From Azolla caroliniana (taxonomy: Eukaryota; Polypodiophyta): 64,000 bases of DNA. The notes beneath the pieces were generated by a model. It saw nothing but the letters and a program-made list of their open reading frames with translations, ran no database searches and was not told the origin of the DNA. The translations under genes and the position numbers were made by a program. The stretch's first letter is position 1, and each line of letters starts with the position of its first letter. Location of the stretch: contig JBHGNT010000021.1 of NCBI GenBank assembly GCA_043228905.1, positions 9,734,001-9,798,000 of the forward strand, read 5' to 3'. This document shows positions 32,792 through 42,743 of this stretch, piece by piece.

Positions 32792-33400
32792 CTATGTTAC
32801 TAGCTCCTGGATGTGATGATACCGCACCTTAATATGTTTTTTCTTAGCGTGATAGACAGGATTGTTAATGAGGTGTATTGCGCTCTGTGAGTCGCAATAG
32901 ATGGTCGATCGATTCGGCTCTTCGATGAGAAGTCGACAGTCACTTTGTGTAGCTAGATCACTTCTTTCGCTGCCTCCAATGTTCATATGTACTCGGCCTT
33001 TGTGGTAGATAGAGTCATGCACTCATGAAGCTTTGACCTCCATGGTATGGCGGCACCACCATAGGTGAAGACATAGCCTAATGTCGACTTCCGATTGTCT
33101 GGATTCCCGCCGTAGTCAGAGTCGGTGTAGCCTCTGACTTCAGTCGGATTTACCAATCCGAAACTCAACTGTGCATCTTCAGGCCGTCTCAGGTACCTGA
33201 AGATGTGTTTGACGACCTCCCAATGCTTCCGTCCTGGGTTTGACATGTACCGGCTGACGGCCCCTACAACATATGCAAGGTTGGGTCAGGTCGCCACCAT
33301 CCCGTACATGATACTTCCTACGGCCGATGCATAGGGTATCTTTCCATTGAGCTCTCTCTCCTTATCCTTTGAAGGAGAGTCTCTATCCGATAGGCTCCAG
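32792..33400 (-). pseudogene. Copia RNase H and reverse transcriptase C-terminus remnant
   Basis: 33246-32983 reads SNPGRKHWEVVKHIFRYLRR, GYTDSDYGGNPDNRKSTLGY and TLSTTKAEYI. 33022-32792 reads IYCDSQSAIHLINNPVYH. Before them, ELNGKIPYASAVGSIMYGM is readable. RNase H acidic residues are mostly kept, but the frame is broken. Confidence 0.75.
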
Positions 33401-34593
33401 GATACATAGCCTTTAACGACATGATAGAATATCTCATCAAGCCTTTAAGGCCTCTTGATCATTGTATGAGTCCAGTTATACTAGCTCATGGTATGGCATG
33501 ATGGTGAGTTGGCTTCTTGTGAATGGTCTAGACATTAATAACCTACCTCCCCTTAGGTACAACCACACGATTGATAACACTTTAATCTCTCATGAGAACC
33601 ACAATAAAGTAATGCACCAAGACATATGGAAAATTTACACTCTGTATAAATGGATCACCCCACGAGAGCCACTCCCATCTAAAATATTGTACTATAAGGA
33701 ACACTTCATGCACTTCTCTGAGTTAGGTTTTATCACGCGGCCAAAATCTCTAGATGTATTCTTACCACATGCACTAAGGGTTGTCATTGGACAACTTAGA
33801 ATATTATCTCACCAACTTGAGATTGAGAATGGTCGTACTAATGGAGTCCCTAGGGAGGAAAGGATATGTAGGTTATGTCACATAGAGATAGAGGATGAGT
33901 ATCACTTTACAAGCAAGTGCCCAATCTACGCCGAGATAAGGGCAAAATACCAAGACATACTTGGTTCCTCTCCCACCCTCCCCAAACTATTAGATACTCT
34001 AGATATAAAGAAATTAGGCAAATACATTCTAGAGCTAAAACAACACAGAGAGAATAAGTTACAAAATGTTGACAATAATGTTGCTAATGTTCACCAACAT
34101 GTAACAAATGAAGTTTTTCAGGAACAGGGGGAGACAACAAATGTCGACACACTTGCACCACTCGGCCTTTCCCTTGATGAGGCAGAAAACCAAAGAAGAA
34201 CCAGACGTCCTCGGGTGCCGGGTTTCAAAGCAACTTGACGTGGTGTGGAAGCAATAATGAAAATAAGGGAACGTGAGCTACACCGCCTAGAAGCCATGGC
34301 TAGGGCACTCTCTACATTGGAACCACGGGTCACACCCACATCAAAACCCTTTGACCCCCCACTTCTTTTTGAGAGGCTTGGGTGGAAATAAAATTAGGAT
34401 TAGTGTAAAGTCACTTCCTTTATCGAGTATACCACATATTGTACACTACTAGAACTCTTTTAGCTTAAGTTCTATGTTTCCTTTATTTTATTTTAGTTAT
34501 GATGACTAGATAAATACTCATTTTGTTGTAAACCAATTGTCTCATGGGCCAAATTTGGCCTTAGAAGACGTTAATATATCTTTCTTTCTTTCT
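33401..34593 (+). mobile_element. LINE-like 3' end inserted in copia
   Basis: A plus-strand segment that interrupts the minus-strand copia between reverse transcriptase and integrase. It holds a 258-codon ORF with a CX2CX8HX4C module, a 3' untranslated stretch and a CTTT repeat (34580-34593) at the junction. A truncated 5' end, C-terminal coding part and simple-repeat tail fit a non-LTR retrotransposon insertion. No target-site duplication was confirmed. Confidence 0.45.
33462..34238 (+). CDS. C-terminal part of LINE-type protein with zinc-binding motif
   Basis: 258 codons, stop at 34236-34238. Residues about 110-165 carry LRILSHQLEIENGR and ERICRLCHIEIEDEYHF with CX2CX8HX4C spacing, then CPIYAEIRAKY. 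This pattern (H.LEIExGR...CxLC...EDExHF...CPxY) is the zinc module found C-terminal to the reverse transcriptase or RNase H of many LINEs, and resembles zf-RVT. No polymerase motif remains upstream. The last third is hydrophilic (DNNVANVHQHV, RRTRRPRVPGF). Incomplete, so probably non-functional although open. Confidence 0.5.
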   Translation: MYESSYTSSWYGMMVSWLLVNGLDINNLPPLRYNHTIDNTLISHENHNKVMHQDIWKIYTLYKWITPREPLPSKILYYKEHFMHFSELGFITRPKSLDVFLPHALRVVIGQLRILSHQLEIENGRTNGVPREERICRLCHIEIEDEYHFTSKCPIYAEIRAKYQDILGSSPTLPKLLDTLDIKKLGKYILELKQHRENKLQNVDNNVANVHQHVTNEVFQEQGETTNVDTLAPLGLSLDEAENQRRTRRPRVPGFKAT

Positions 34594-35684
34594 CAGAGAG
34601 AATAGAGTCTTCATTGAACACTATGTCACTACTCCAGATCAATTTCTGATTCTCTGGGTCCCATAGTTGATAGCCAAATTCGCCATCGGTTCCATAACCG
34701 AGAAATATACACTTTGTTGCATGGGGTGCTAACTTGGTCCTTTTATCCATGGGGATGAATGCATAGACTTCACATTCGAATATACGAAGTCTATCATAGC
34801 TCGACTCTTTGCCTGACCATAGTGCCCATGGCACTTCAAACCTGATTGCTTTTGACGATGATAGATTTATCAGGTAAACTGTCGTCTACAACGCTCCGGC
34901 CCAGAACTCTAGCTTTAGTCTGGCTTGTTGCAACATTGTCATCACCCTCTCTTGGATCTTTCGATTGATCTGTTTGGGCACTCCATTCTACATGGGTGTG
35001 TATGGAACGGTCTTTTGATGTCTAATCCCTAAGTCAGATAGGTACAATTTGAAGGCTCATGAGGTGTATTCACCTTTGTTGTCAGATCGAAGTGTCTTCA
35101 CTCTGTATCCTGATCGGTTCACCACTTCAATTGTCCACTGAGTGAAGACCCCGAGTGCTTCTTCTTTCAACCTAATCGAATAGGCCCAGACCTTACCTAT
35201 ACACATCTACAAATGTGATGAAGTATGAGGAGCCACATAGTGATCGTCCAGGCATTAGCCCACATATACCTATGTGCAGGAGCTCTAGCGGTTGTCATAC
35301 CCTCTCATAATGGAGAGAGTGAAAACTTAAGGTCAGTTTCCCGTATCGACAATGCTCACAGAAGTCCGTCTTTGCTAGGAGTTTTGGAAGGTAGTCCATT
35401 GCCATTAGTTGGTCTAGTCCGGCTTGTGACATATGGTTGAGTCGGCCATGCCATAAGTTTGCGTCGATTGTTTCGGCTACATTCACGTGTCCTTCTGGAT
35501 TGATTGCCATTATTGGATACAAGTTGTTGTACTTGTGTTTGCAGCCGATCTTCAGATTTCCTCGGCTGATCATCCATGTCGATTCATTGAGAGTCGTTAC
35601 GTACCCGTCTCCGGCTAACATGCCGATGGGGACCAGACTCCTTTTAAATGTGGGTATGTACCAGACTTGGTGTAGGACTATCAT
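34571..35684 (-). pseudogene. Copia integrase remnant
   Basis: 35684-35295 reads VLHQVWYIPTFKRSLVPIGM, then WHGRLNHMSQAGLDQLMAM and CEHCRYGKLTLSFH (HHCC zinc module). The core from 35290 to 34860 is readable in pieces. 34834-34571 reads ALWSGKESSYDRLRIF and CIFLGYGTDGEFGYQLW. It provides the uninterrupted version of the site where 16752-21495 inserted in its relative. Confidence 0.75.
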
Positions 35685-35689
35685 GTTGC

Positions 35690-36393
35690 CATTTGACAGT
35701 TAAATTGGTACTTTGCCAATTATTGCGATTTTGCACTCTTGCCCATTGCCTAGTCGGATTGTGGCGTTGGCGTTGGCTGAATAGATTGGAATTTAACCAT
35801 TCAATGTTCCGGGTCACGTGGAATGTGGCACTAGAGTCCATAGCCACGTGTGTGCATCGTGTGCACTATAGAGGACTTCTCCGATCACCGAGTTCTCCAG
35901 AGAGAGGATTTCTCCCAATCGGGTGTCGACACCATTGACTTGGTTGTCGACTGGAGATTGGTTCCAGTCAGATCGTCCTCGATTCCACTCGTATTGCCGA
36001 TCACTCTCTTTCCTCTTGATCGACCAACTGTTGGAGATGTTGTGATCGGCTTTTGTGCAGTGACTACAGAATTCTTCTGATCAACTTGTTCTCGACTTCG
36101 ACCATTGTCAATCTCCCATCGTTCTCGATCGACTATGATTTCAGCCGGTCGGCTTGATCTCTCGATCGACTAGATCGGTCGATCAATTCGGTCGAGTGAT
36201 GGGCTTCTGCCGACTCGTCGATGGTGAGTCCCATCAATTTTCGTCGAATATCCTCAGTGAGGATTTGGCTGATTGTTTCGTCCAAGTTCAGCCTAGGGAT
36301 GTTATTGGCGAAGGTCGTGCAGAATACCTCCCAGCTCCCATGAAGCTTGTGAGACATTAGAGGCAACAAAGTCTGATTTAGAGAGAGAAACAT
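35690..36393 (-). pseudogene. Copia protease and Gag remnant
   Basis: 36393-36133 gives LLPLMSHKLHGSWEVFCTTF, LNLDETISQILTEDIRRKL, the end of a copia Gag. The protease at about 35850-35780 reads MAMDSSATFHVTRNIEW (DSG changed to DSS). Zinc knuckle and linkers lie between in other frames. Confidence 0.65.
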
Positions 36394-37100
36394 TGGCTCA
36401 TGTGATGGAGAGCAAAGTCACTTTGGCAGTGACAACAATAAAAAATAAGATTCAGGTAGCTATTGTTTTAGCTAGTATGTAACATGTTATAAATAACTTG
36501 TGCACGAAAATGTGCTTAGTGAGGCATTATCTGGAACATGTTGCTCAACATGAGCTCGAAATTGAGGGGTTACTAGATCCCCAACAAAAAATACAACTGC
36601 AGACAGAGATCCAGGTTCTTTCAATGAACCTGGACCTTCTAGGTGTAAATATTGTCGCTAATTACAATTTGGAGAACCTCCAAGTAAGTTAATGATTCTT
36701 GTATCTTGTTGTTCTATCTTCCTCATTAAGGAATGATAAATCGGTAATTGCTCCACTGCGTTCTAGGAACAATACTCCTATCAAGAACATGTAGTTAGCT
36801 ACCTTAAGAAGCAGCTACATTTTGTGGAGGGGATGGTAAAGAGCAGACAAGAATTGAACCTCAACATTCTTGCTCCCTTACCAAACAAAGGAGAACCAGG
36901 CAACGATATATTGATTGTTCAAGCACGTTGCATCGCTTGCGGCTTAGGTGTAGATGAGAAAACTGTTACTTTGTTGGTACACCTATGACCATGCCAACAC
37001 ACATACCATATCGTTTGTTTTCAATATGCCCGTCACATTACTACAGTTTGTTTGGGGGATTGCAATACATCTCTCCCAGATGAGTGAAGAAAACTGACAG
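36394..37100 (+). pseudogene. Spliced gene remnant with RING-like Cys/His module
   Basis: Exon 36498-36683 (LEHVAQHELEIEGLL, LENLQ) ends at donor GTAAGT. An 83-bp intron (36684-36766) ends TTCTAG; exon 36767-37100 continues in phase as EQYSYQEHVVSYLKKQL. It carries C-x2-C (CIAC), PCQHTYHIVCF and CLGDC...LPDE, a RING-like pattern often seen near the end of DNA-transposon proteins. Two TGA codons (after LVHL and after LPDE) are the only breaks in the exon; one sits where Trp is expected. The exon ends at AG|GTAAAA (37100/37101), after which the palindrome array begins. Product unidentified. Confidence 0.5.
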
Positions 37101-37127
37101 GTAAAATTGTTGCTTGTCTCTATAGTG

Positions 37128-38105
37128 TAGTAGCTAATTAGCTAAGCCATATAAAGTGTGGTAGTTATTTAGTTGTTATGGTTCAATAGTGTAGTAGCTA
37201 ATTAGCTACAAACTAGGTATTAGCAAATTAGCCAAGATGTAGCTAATTAGCTACTGTAAATCTATGGCCTAGTAGTAGCAAATTAGCTATAGTCTAGCAT
37301 CTAATTAGCTAAGAGGTAGTTATTTAGCTACTACTAGCCTATAGTGGAGTAGCTAATTAGCTACCACTTAGCTAATTAGCTACTACCATAGTTAAGTAGA
37401 ATAGCTAATTAGTTGTTGCCAACCTATATTGTAGTAGCTAATTATCTATAATGTAGCTAATTAATTAAGTGGTAACTAATTAGCTACAATGTAGCTAATT
37501 AGCTAAGTGGTAGCTAATTAGCTATATTGTGGTAGCTAATTAGCTATTGTAATAGTTAAGAGAAATTGCTAATTAGCTAAGATGTAGCTAATTAGCTAAG
37601 TGGTAGCTAATTCGCTATTGCCAGACTATAGTGTAATAGCTAATTAGCTACCACTTAGGTAATTAGCTACTACCATACTTAAGTAGAATAGCTAATTAAC
37701 TGCTACTAGCCTACAGTGTAGCAGCTAATTAACTACTACCATATTTAAGTAGAATAGCTAATTAGCTAAGATGTAGCTAATTAGCTATTGCCATACTAAA
37801 CTAGAATAGCTAATTAGCTAAGATGTAGCTAATTAGCTACTGCCAACCTATAGTCTAGCAACTAATTAGCTATTGTCATAGTTGAGAAGAATAGCTATTT
37901 TGCTATTACCATACCAAAGTAGAATAGCTAATTAGCTACTGCCAATCTATAGTCTAGCAACTAATTAGCTAAACAATATTAAGAGTGGTATCTAATTAGC
38001 TACTGCCATAGTTAGGAAGAATAGCTAATTAGCTAGGATGTAGCAGTATCGAGCAATATCAAGAGTGGTCGCTAATTACCGAACATGTAGCGAATTAGCT
38101 ATAAT
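37128..38105. repeat. Palindromic TAGCTAATTAGCTA array, left
   Basis: About 1 kb in which the 14-bp perfect palindrome TAGCTAATTAGCTA and close variants recur more than 20 times, separated by 2-12 bp linkers such as AGATG, GTGG and CTGCCA. Spacing is irregular, so it is not a simple microsatellite. It lies between a splice donor at 37101 and the next open exon-like block at 38148, on the same strand. Confidence 0.9.
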
Positions 38106-38147
38106 GTTTAGTATTCAACTAAGTTCATTCCAATGCTGATAACATAG

Positions 38148-39160
38148 TCGATTATACAAGAGCAATACAGTGTGAAGCCAGGCTCAATGACTGCACAAGA
38201 GAAAAACCAGGTGAAGTCAGACCCAAAGACATAGTCAACTAGGGGTTTGAAGAGGAAAAGGACACCAAATGTGTCGACAGAACCTGAGTTGATTGAAATT
38301 GATCGTGTGCTACCAATACTTGGTGTAATAGAGGCTTCGTTGCAGGAATGGAAACCTAAACCATTAGAAGACGAAAGAAGAGCCTTGATCTTGGAGCTTG
38401 ATAAAGTCTTGATGAGTGTGCGATATATGACACCAAGGAGGGACGTGAATCAATTTCTAGAGTGGGTTGTGCAATACTTTGATTTGTTTATTTGGAGTGA
38501 AAAACCACATTCAGATGTGTGGAAGTGTGTAGAAAGATTGTTCCCAAAGTGGCGACAACACTTCAAGGGTTAGTGGACACAAGAACGATGTGAACAATAG
38601 GATATTGCACGATTCAAAGGACTTTCTGATTTTTGGCGTACCTAGCCCGAATATCATGGCGACAATACGTTGATTGTGGGTACATAACATTTCCGACATT
38701 ACTACTAGCTTCGCAGAAGCTATCTCATTATACCTGATGAAATGGCTAATAACTACTTGGTGAAAACATTGAATTGCCAACTAACTGCATGGTTGTGGAC
38801 ACCATACCGAGCTCGGTATGCATATCACATATGTAGAGAAGTTCCACTGACCAACAAGAGCTTAGCTATTTATAAGCGCTTTGTAGTCATTGCCAACGGT
38901 GTATTATAAATATGTAATTTGATGATAGATTAATCAATGAAGAATTAAATCTCTTGTTTTGAGTAAATCATCTACTGTGTAATTTTAAAATAGGTCATTG
39001 ATTTCTGGTTTCATGCTGCTGATTGTTCTCAGAATGACAAACTATTTGAACTTGTACATGGTTCACTTGAGAGTAAAAAAACCATTGCCAAAATGTATTC
39101 CAAACAATATAATCGTCATTATGCACATTGAACTGACAATCAATACACATTTAACAGACA
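38148..39160 (+). pseudogene. Further exons of plus-strand gene, broken
   Basis: From 38161 a frame reads EQYSVKPGSMTAQEKNQ, one TAG, then RKRTPNVSTEPELIEIDRVL and VRYMTPRRDVNQFLEWVV to a stop at 38571-38573. After shifts, MANNYLVKTLNCQLTAWLW and YHICREVPLTNKSLAIYKRF follow. A GGT|GTATTA donor (38900/38901) and TAG acceptor (38993) define a 93-bp intron that joins VIANG to VIDFWFHAADCSQNDKLF in phase. Not assigned to a family; the short introns and repeated nonsense changes point to an old mobile-element gene. Confidence 0.4.
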
Positions 39161-39162
39161 GG

Positions 39163-39440
39163 ATTTTATTAAGAAACAAGAACAGAAAGAAGACTCACAA
39201 ACGATTTTATTAATCTTTTCATTAAGATAGAAGAACACAAAGAAGACTGTATATCCAAAAGACACAAAATTTTATTAAACGGTTTTTTATTAAACAAACA
39301 TGATTTTATTAAGAAAGAAGAACAGAAAGAAGACTGTATATAAAAAAGAAGACCCCCTAATGATTTTATTAACAAACAAGAACAGAAAGAAAAGAGTACA
39401 TCCGAACGAAGACAATCTCCCAAATGATTTTATTAAACTG
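39163..39440. repeat. Minisatellite GATTTTATTAA...AAGAACAGAAAGAAGAC
   Basis: About five copies of a roughly 60-bp unit whose core is GATTTTATTAA followed by (A/G)AACAAGAACAGAAAGAAGA. It lies between the ends of the two convergent genes. Short ORFs on both strands are repeat artefacts. Confidence 0.7.
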
Positions 39441-39889
39441 TTTTTTTGCAATACAACTACTTTGTCCACTTTACAAGAAATCTGGTATGATCTCCTTGTA
39501 GCTACAAATTCCATGGCATACTATTGTAAATACATTTATACACATTAGCACTAACTGTGTATAAACCTGAGCAGCTATTGTATTGCGACATCAGAACGTT
39601 GATGCACCTGACCAAATGAGAGTACATGTACGCTACTGGTTTGCCTTCTAAAAGCCTAAATCGTAATTATCTAGTCTTGCATAAAAAAATACCTTCGATG
39701 TGGAATGTCGAGCAGATAAAATTCTTCCCCAATCATCTACAATATTCTACGTTGCACATTGTTTACAAACCTTGCACTTCAATATATAGAAATCAACACC
39801 CTCTGAATTGTCTTCTTCTACATTTACAACGAATTTTTCCCAAACGTTTATGACATCACTCAGAGTATCTCCACGGCCTTAATATGTGA
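39441..39889. other. AT-rich stretch, no clear gene
   Basis: On the minus strand short Cys-containing words (FYILKCKVCKQC at about 39790-39750) suggest the decayed 3' end of the minus-strand transposase-like gene. Nothing else is recognised. Confidence 0.35.
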
Positions 39890-41274
39890 AGTCAACATTG
39901 TTTTCTGTTTCTCCATCCGCTCAGTCCTTATCATTCAATGTATGGTACTCCCAATTCCGAATATATGCTCTGTTTAGACAATACCTCCAATTTCCTCGCA
40001 CACAATGGAAGCCAAAACAAGTTAATTTCTCTAACCGCAATACAATGACCATCCAACCTAGAATAACCCTGAACAGCATGGAGAGGTCGCACTCCTAGGT
40101 CTTCTCCCTATTTATTTCATCTATCTTCAGTTCCCAAAATTCACGTTTGATATCTCGGACCTGCGAGGAATAAACACCAGTTGCACTCGTTGACATATTA
40201 GCTCTTAAAAATTCAACTACATGTGTTGCACAATTCATATGCACACCATCTGGCTTTAGTTTTTCATGGGTAAGTGCCCACTTTATAACTGCACCTACTC
40301 CATCATGTTCACCTTTACCATGGCCAGACCCAAAAAAAATCCATCTCATCTCCAAACCTGTTACAGAAGGATACTTGCCAACAAAATAAAATGGACGTCT
40401 AGCCTTGAATTGTGACGCAGATCCATCAGACCAGACCCAATGTTGAGTAAGCTCCAAACATTGACTTAATAACCATTACCAATGTAACTTAAAACAATGT
40501 TGGACAAACAAGGTATCATGCTTCTTATCATCAGAAATAAAAAAAAGAATTACTTTCTTAACATCACCTGAAACTCGAAAATATGTTATGTGCACAAAAA
40601 TGGTTACTTGCATTGAACACCAATGCATGGATTGAATTTCATTCTATTGCTTGAAAGTATAATTCTCTGCAAAATCTACTATTGAGACTACTACATCATT
40701 TGGAAAATCAGATATGCAAGTCTTAAACTAATGGGCCTGACATGAATAAATGAAGTTGTGTTTAATGAACTTTCCTAGAGATACTACAAACAGAGAGAGA
40801 CACCAAATCCCTTGGTTTAACCGACTTCCTAACTAAATCCTTTCCATAGACTCAAATAACTTGACAGAAATTAAAATTTCACTACTCAACTCTTTTGGAC
40901 ACCACCTAGATCTACTAGGTTCACAATCTTGAAATAAACCCATGACACATTTATGACTGTGGAAGTTGGCCTCAGATTCTCTCGGACACAATACTAAATC
41001 TAAAAGACCACTCATGGAAGAGATAACATGCTCTGATGATTTACAATGCTCTTGCAAGCTATATTGACAAATTGAGCACTCACAAGTGCAGACTACATCC
41101 TCTAGGGAGGAGCTATGGTGATGTGGTAGATTAACAGAGTCCTTGAGACAACCCATTTGTACATGGTAAATGCAACAACATGTGTATCGATCCTTTAAGC
41201 GTCTCACAAGGTGTGGCTTAAGAGACTCGAATGTTCATAGTTGAACTTTGATATTTCGATGCATTCGCTTGAAC
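39890..41274 (-). pseudogene. Transposase-like protein, exon 2 (FAENYT / SDG..QFK / HGKG type)
   Basis: Minus-strand reading from 41274: TFESLKPHLVRRLKDRYTCC, a Cys-rich segment (CTCECSICQYSLQEHC, LCPRESEANFHSHKCVMG), VDFAENYTFKQ and NEIQSMHWCSMQVTIFVH, then HWVWSDGSASQFKARRPF and FFGSGHGKGEHDGVGAVIK. This order of motifs is known from widespread but poorly characterised mobile-element proteins in invertebrates and seed-free plants; D/E/H residues in these motifs are probable catalytic candidates. The frame breaks at a TGA near 41238, at 40833-40830, around 40650-40480 and at 40095. Exon 1 lies at 50981-51715. Confidence 0.65.
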
Positions 41275-41339
41275 CTAATAAATAAATCAACCTACGTAAT
41301 AAAAAGGGAATCCAGTGAGAGCAAAAATGTGCCCTGATG

Positions 41340-42263
41340 TAGCTAGTTAGATATAGTATGGTAGATTATTAGCTATGATCATACTCTCGTAGTAGCTAAT
41401 TAGCTATTAAGAGTAGCTAACTAACTATTGACAGTAGCTAATTTGCTACTTTAACAACTAATTAGCTCTTGACATAGCTAACTAGTTGTTGCGAGTAGTT
41501 AATTAGCTATTGACAGTAGCTAATTAGCTACCTTAATAGCTTATTAGCTCTTTACATAGCTAACTAGATATTGCAAGTAGCTAATTAGCTACCTTAATAG
41601 CTAATTAGCTCTTGACATAGCTAACTAACTGTTGCGAGTAGCTAATTAGCTACCTTAATAGCTAATTAACTCTTGACATAGCTAACTAGCTGTTGTGAGT
41701 AGCTAATTAGCTATTAAGAATATGAGGTATTGGTAATATCTAAATAGTGATTGACAATAGCTAACTTAGTTATTATCAGCTAATTAGCTACCACAATAGC
41801 TAGTTAGCTATCTCAGAATACGAGCATAGCTAACTAGCTATCGCCAATACTAAACTTAGCTATATTATCAACTATTTCGCTACCGGAATAACTAATTTGC
41901 TACCTCAGAAGATGCCCATAGTTAACTAGCTAGTTACCAGTACCTAAATAGCCACCTCAATAGCTAATTAGCTCTTACATAGCTAACTAGCTATTGCGAG
42001 TAGCTAATTAGCTACATTAATAGCTAAATTACTAATGTGGTAGCTAGTTAGCTAATAATAGCTAACTAGCTACTGGTAACTAGCTAGTTAGCTATGGTCA
42101 TCTTCTGAGGTAGCTAATTAGCTATTGCGGTAGAGAATTAGGTGATAATAGCTAAGTTTAGTATTGGAAATAGCTATTTAGCTATTACCAATAGCTAGTT
42201 AGCTATGCTCATATTCTGAGATAGCTAATTAACTATTGCGGTAGAGAATTAGGTGATAATAGC
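41340..42263. repeat. Palindromic TAGCTAATTAGCTA array, right (part 1)
   Basis: Same palindrome family as at 37.1-38.1 kb, more diverged and richer in TAGCTAACTAGCTA variants. It contains a long imperfect inverted repeat (41844-41942 against 42071-42167, extended on the outer sides to about 41812 and 42219). A higher-order unit ending GGTGATAATAGCTAAGTTTAGTATTGG is repeated. Interrupted at 42263 by the gypsy element and continued at 50738. Confidence 0.88.
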
Positions 42264-42691
42264 TGTTGGCCGGTCAGAAGAGCAAGGACAAGTGGGAAGG
42301 CGGAGTCGGATCGGATAATAGGAAGTAAATGATAGTAGAATTATTAATCGGATAATAGGAAGTAAATGATAGTAGAATTATTATTCGGAGGGACGGATCC
42401 GGTACAGTTGTACCGATCCGGATCCGGACCGATTCGGATGTCGGTTGCCTAAGCGCACCGATTGTAACCTTGCTGGATGCCTATAAAAGGATCCGATGAT
42501 TTGTAAAGGGTTTGACGGAAGTAATACAAAAGTAATTATTGCGTGTTTATCTGTATCTCTGTATTGTTTTACCGTCTGTGCTTAATTGTAATAATCTTAC
42601 GCGTGTAACCTAGAATCCAATCCTTACCACCCCTTTGGAGAAGTGTCGGATAGACACCTGTGTTGAGGCTAGTCCGGCCAGGCAGACAACA
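42264..42691 (+). repeat. 5' LTR of gypsy element
   Basis: 428 bp, TGTTGGCC...GACAACA. U3 holds a duplicated AGGAAGTAAATGATAGTAGAATTATT block and a GGATC(C)GGTACA / TGTACCGATCC inverted repeat (42395-42420). TATAAAA lies at 42482-42488. Confidence 0.95.
42482..42488 (+). promoter_or_regulatory. TATA box in gypsy LTR
   Basis: TATAAAA in GCCTATAAAAGGATCC, conserved in the 3' LTR (GCTTATAAAAGGATCC, about 50523). Lies just downstream of the U3 inverted repeats. Confidence 0.6.
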
Positions 42692-42743
42692 CTATTTTGG
42701 CGACCACGATTCCTGCAAAGTGCAGAGGACAACTAGGGGATGG

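Larger units (their letters stand above)
31989..36393 (-). mobile_element. Degenerate copia element, truncated at its 5' side
   Basis: A 235-bp 3' LTR (31989-32223, TGTATGCGG...CCAACA on plus) abuts the purine tract AACTCCCCCGT. Minus-strand RNase H, end of reverse transcriptase, integrase, protease and Gag follow to 36393, where similarity stops; no 5' LTR remains. It is the closest relative of the split copia at 15.8-23.0 kb. A LINE-like fragment sits between its reverse transcriptase and integrase parts, and most of the reverse transcriptase is gone. Confidence 0.78.

Noticed and set aside
37128-38105. CRISPR array
   Set aside because: The repeat is a short palindrome with irregular 2-12 bp linkers, not ~30-bp repeats with uniform unique spacers, and the context is a plant nuclear genome with no cas genes.
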